Both the position numbers and the translations under genes were made by a program. A stretch of 64,000 bases of DNA, from contig CM077834.1 of assembly GCA_039720395.1 (NCBI GenBank), positions 744,001 through 808,000 on the forward strand, in the 5' to 3' direction. The notes below the pieces were generated by a model. It did no database searches and had not been told where the DNA came from. It saw nothing but the letters and a program-made list of their open reading frames with translations. Numbering within the stretch: the stretch's first letter is position 1; the number at the start of each line of letters is the position of its first letter. The DNA is from Liquidambar formosana (lineage: Eukaryota; Streptophyta; Magnoliopsida; Saxifragales; Altingiaceae). Below are positions 61,154 through 64,000 of this stretch, in pieces.

Positions 61154-63136
61154 CTACATTGGACGTCCTCCCATTATGGTATCTTGATGTTGGTTTCCAT
61201 CATCATGAATAAATGGATAACTCTGGAAGTTATTGCTCGGACTCCAATTGGTTGTTGTGGTGACAATGCCATGATTAGGAGCTGAGTGAGAGAAAAACCC
61301 GTTGGCATTCGATTGTTGGTTTGCAACACTATGAATTGGGGCTGGTGCAGTAGCCAAATGATTAGGAAGTGAAAAGAACTGCGGTGGAGTAGTACTATGT
61401 GCATAGGATGAGTTGTTGCGAACTGGCATGCTAGTGTAAGCCGCCGGTGAGGATATCATTTGTGGTGGTGCATTAATTATATGTCCACTGTAAATCTGGA
61501 AATGATCATATAAAAAGGAAAAAATCAACCTCAATCAAAAGACTGCATGGTAACAACTATATTGCGAATTTTAAAACAACAGCTAAGGCCTCAACAAGCA
61601 TGATTAATGTGCAATTATAAACAATTAAATCACACAAATAAAAATAAAAAATAAAAATGAAAAGACATCAAAGATGTATAGTAACCATAGTGCATGGATA
61701 AATATTAGAAAATAAAAATTATATGGTATACCAGGAATCTATGTAGCATAGTTATTAAAATCAAATTGTCCTACCGACAAAGCAGCTAACCAAGTGACAC
61801 TCCCTTAATTAGTCTACATGTTAAGTTGAACAATAGTAAATTTTTAGACCAGTCAAATTAATTCAATCCATTCTAAATCGAGGATGGAATTTTTTTTTTC
61901 CCCTTCAAATGATACGGATAACACAATGATTAATGAAAAACTTTCGTTACCAGAGGGCAAAACATGTCCATGGTTGTATAGTTATACACAAAAATTTGAA
62001 TTTCAATCAATAGCATCAAAAACATCATAGCCTAACAATAATGCAGTCTCCTTTATATTTATCTGAAACAGAATAAAAAATAATCTTAAACTTTTATGGG
62101 GATCCTGAAATTCGCAAATCATGGTGAAATTAATACTCAAAAAAAAAAAAAAAAAAAAAACCTTAAAATTGCAAAATGAAAATATAGTGGTGATGTACCT
62201 GTTCACTGCCCGTGCTACGATAAAATTTTAAAATGATATTTTCAGGATCATCTTTATAACCGGATTTTTTCCATTGCAATATTATAGATAGTAGAGTGCT
62301 CAGTTGATTCTCTAAACTTGCAACCTGTATAAAAATTATGTACATGACTTCAAAATGTTGTTAAAGAATTTTTGAGAGGAGCATTAGAGGTGTCTGCGTG
62401 TGGATTAATCAAGGAAAAAGATGGTGAAACGTACCCTTTTCTCAAGTTCTTCAGTATGTTGGTTCCTTCTCATTCTGCTGCGTCTAGCCGACTCCCGATT
62501 TCCCAATAACCTAATAAGTCACCATAAATGTATCAATTTGAGGAAAAACAACAATTGCAAGTACTAGACATTAAGAATGGAGTGTGGCTCAGCTAGGATG
62601 GGTTGCAGGCATCACCCTTGTTTTAAAGTAGCAAATATGGTATGATCAATGCTGCCTTGAAAAGGGTTGCAATAGAAATGCTTGAAAATTATAATACTCA
62701 AAACAAATTTATTGAAAGTCATGGGGGACCTAATTTTAGGGGAGGAAAAATGCCAATTCTAGTCACCTTTTTTGATGTTTTGCCTCAAAAGGATCTATAT
62801 TCTCAGTGGTTTTTGTTTCTCCTTCAAGTTTATCATCACCATCTATCCGCACAGGATTTAGGGCTGAAAGGCTTAGTTGTCCACCATTGACATCATTTTG
62901 TGCCATGAAGGCAGGATCCCCAGAACCTTCAGTGGTCGCAAAGAGAGGCAAACAATGAATGAAAATAGAGTACAACTAATGTTAAAAGAAAAGAAAAATC
63001 AAAAAATATATTATAGAATAGCAAGGAAAGAAATCTTACTAGTAGCATGGGATCCCAATTGCAAATTAGGCCTGGAGGCCTTTGAGTGATTGCCAACTAA
63101 CGAAGCAGAAACTTGATCAGGCTTTAGAAGACATGT
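61154..63136 (-). CDS. bZIP transcription factor, 5' end not found
   Basis: Five exons (minus strand, in order) join in phase: 63136-63040, 62926-62767, 62510-62435, 62324-62199, 61495-61154, giving 266 visible residues ending at TAG. Exon 3 carries the bZIP basic region with the signature N-x7-R in GNRESARRSRMRRNQHTEEL. Leucines at seven-residue spacing continue across the splice (EELEKR / VASLENQLSTL). After three leucines the heptad pattern fails (LLSIILQWKKSGYKDDPENI), so the zipper is short. The last exon is rich in Ser, Pro, Asn and His (APPQMISSPAAY), like an activation region. The first visible exon starts at an acceptor without an ATG, so earlier exons must lie beyond 63136, probably outside the window. 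I cannot assign a subgroup. Confidence 0.75.
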
Positions 63137-64000
63137 CTACAAACACATTCATAAAATGATCATTTTTGGAAGTAATTATATGATAACGATATTTGTTCTA
63201 CATGAACCATTAAGTTGACACTGTAATCGGATTTATTTATTTTTAATAATGTATTTTGGAGGATAACAGCCTTATGAAAATTATTTTGAACACAATCAAT
63301 TGACCCGTCTTGCAAATTAAGTTGCCAACATATGACTTCTTGCATTGTGTCCACCTTTGAACCTTGGTGGCCCATGGGATATTGGATGGACCAGCATTAC
63401 ATTAGGAAGCAGTGGAAGCCAGAATGGGAGCAGGATCAGGACGATACAGTGTTTGGTCATTTCAAAAGATGATGTAGCTCACAAGAGGGAGCCCCAGCGA
63501 CCCACAATAAGATAACATGGCCCTGCTTCCAGATTTTGGTCTGCTAATTGGTATAATGTCCACAATGCTGGACTTGAGGTGTAAAAAATTTTAAGATTTA
63601 GGATGCATATTTTCTTTCAATTCAACTATGTTTTTCTCCTTTTTTAGTGTGTAAAATCAAATTGAGCCATGCTATATATGACCTGCTCACAAATAAGGGG
63701 TCGGACCCACACTAATAGGGCGTGGGGGCTGCACTGGCCATGTGGTTCCCATCCTTTATTACAAGGCAAGAGCCATTTGACGAATCTTCCAATTTTTTGT
63801 CTTGTTTATTTTGGTAAATTTGGAGGGGAATGAACCCTTAACTTATCCTAATCCTATCATTTTTCCCACCCTCCCTCAACTATCCTAATCCTATCCAATT
63901 CTTTCATATCTATTAAGTTTATTAACTTTTCTTGAGAGTATTCTTTCGGGGTAACTCAGTGAGTTTAAGCCCCTATTACAAGAATAATAATAAAAACCTT
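63137..64000. other. bZIP upstream intron or intergenic, no exon seen
   Basis: If the bZIP gene has further 5' exons, this is intron. I see no convincing coding segment on either strand and no clear promoter. Confidence 0.35.

Noticed and set aside
1..64000. A novel multi-gene system or biosynthetic cluster
   Set aside because: The recognised genes are unrelated, on both strands, widely spaced and typical of plant housekeeping functions. Nothing links them beyond chance neighbourhood.

Overview
This window is eukaryotic nuclear DNA from a flowering plant, almost certainly a eudicot. The basis is AT-rich intergenic DNA, GT-AG introns with long T-rich tracts, and six plant-type nuclear genes separated by many degraded transposons. 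I cannot name the species. No phage, plasmid, operon or CRISPR feature is present.

Layout. (1) 1.8-12.4 kb, plus strand: a 20-exon gene for the p62/TFB1 core subunit of TFIIH. One extra base in exon 10 breaks its frame. (2) 14.27-14.47 kb, minus strand: a tiny cysteine-rich single-pass membrane protein. (3) 15.0-19.5 kb: a decayed Mutator-like element with inverted ends of about 130 bp and a broken FAR1-type transposase on the minus strand. (4) 19.8-22.3 kb: a graveyard of gene pieces. It holds an orphan 5'-UTR-like segment, a copy of a TFB1 intron, and a two-piece copy of VARICOSE. (5) 24.7-34.1 kb, plus strand: a complete 12-exon VARICOSE (VCS/EDC4) gene, the mRNA-decapping scaffold, with a LINE fragment in its last intron. 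(6) 36.9-37.3 kb, minus strand: a single-exon, probably plastid-targeted J-domain protein. (7) 37.5-55.5 kb: gene-free DNA with a ~90-bp-unit minisatellite, nested hAT, Mutator and PIF-type MITEs, a short Helitron, and a 2-3 kb tandem duplication whose two copies act as filled and empty sites for several insertions. (8) 56.1-60.2 kb, plus strand: a 13-exon SIP1/raffinose-synthase-type galactosyltransferase gene. (9) 61.2-63.1 kb, minus strand: the 3' five exons of a bZIP transcription factor whose 5' end is not identified.

The genes are unrelated single-copy housekeeping or metabolic loci: transcription/DNA repair, mRNA decay, chaperone, galactoside metabolism and a transcription factor. They do not form a cluster or pathway. 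I found no convincing previously undescribed system. The points most worth following are the TFB1 frame break, the paired TFB1-VCS relic, the duplication that dates transposon insertions, and the unusual short-zipper bZIP. Exon boundaries were set by hand from GT-AG sites, reading-frame phase and recalled family conservation; no database search was run.
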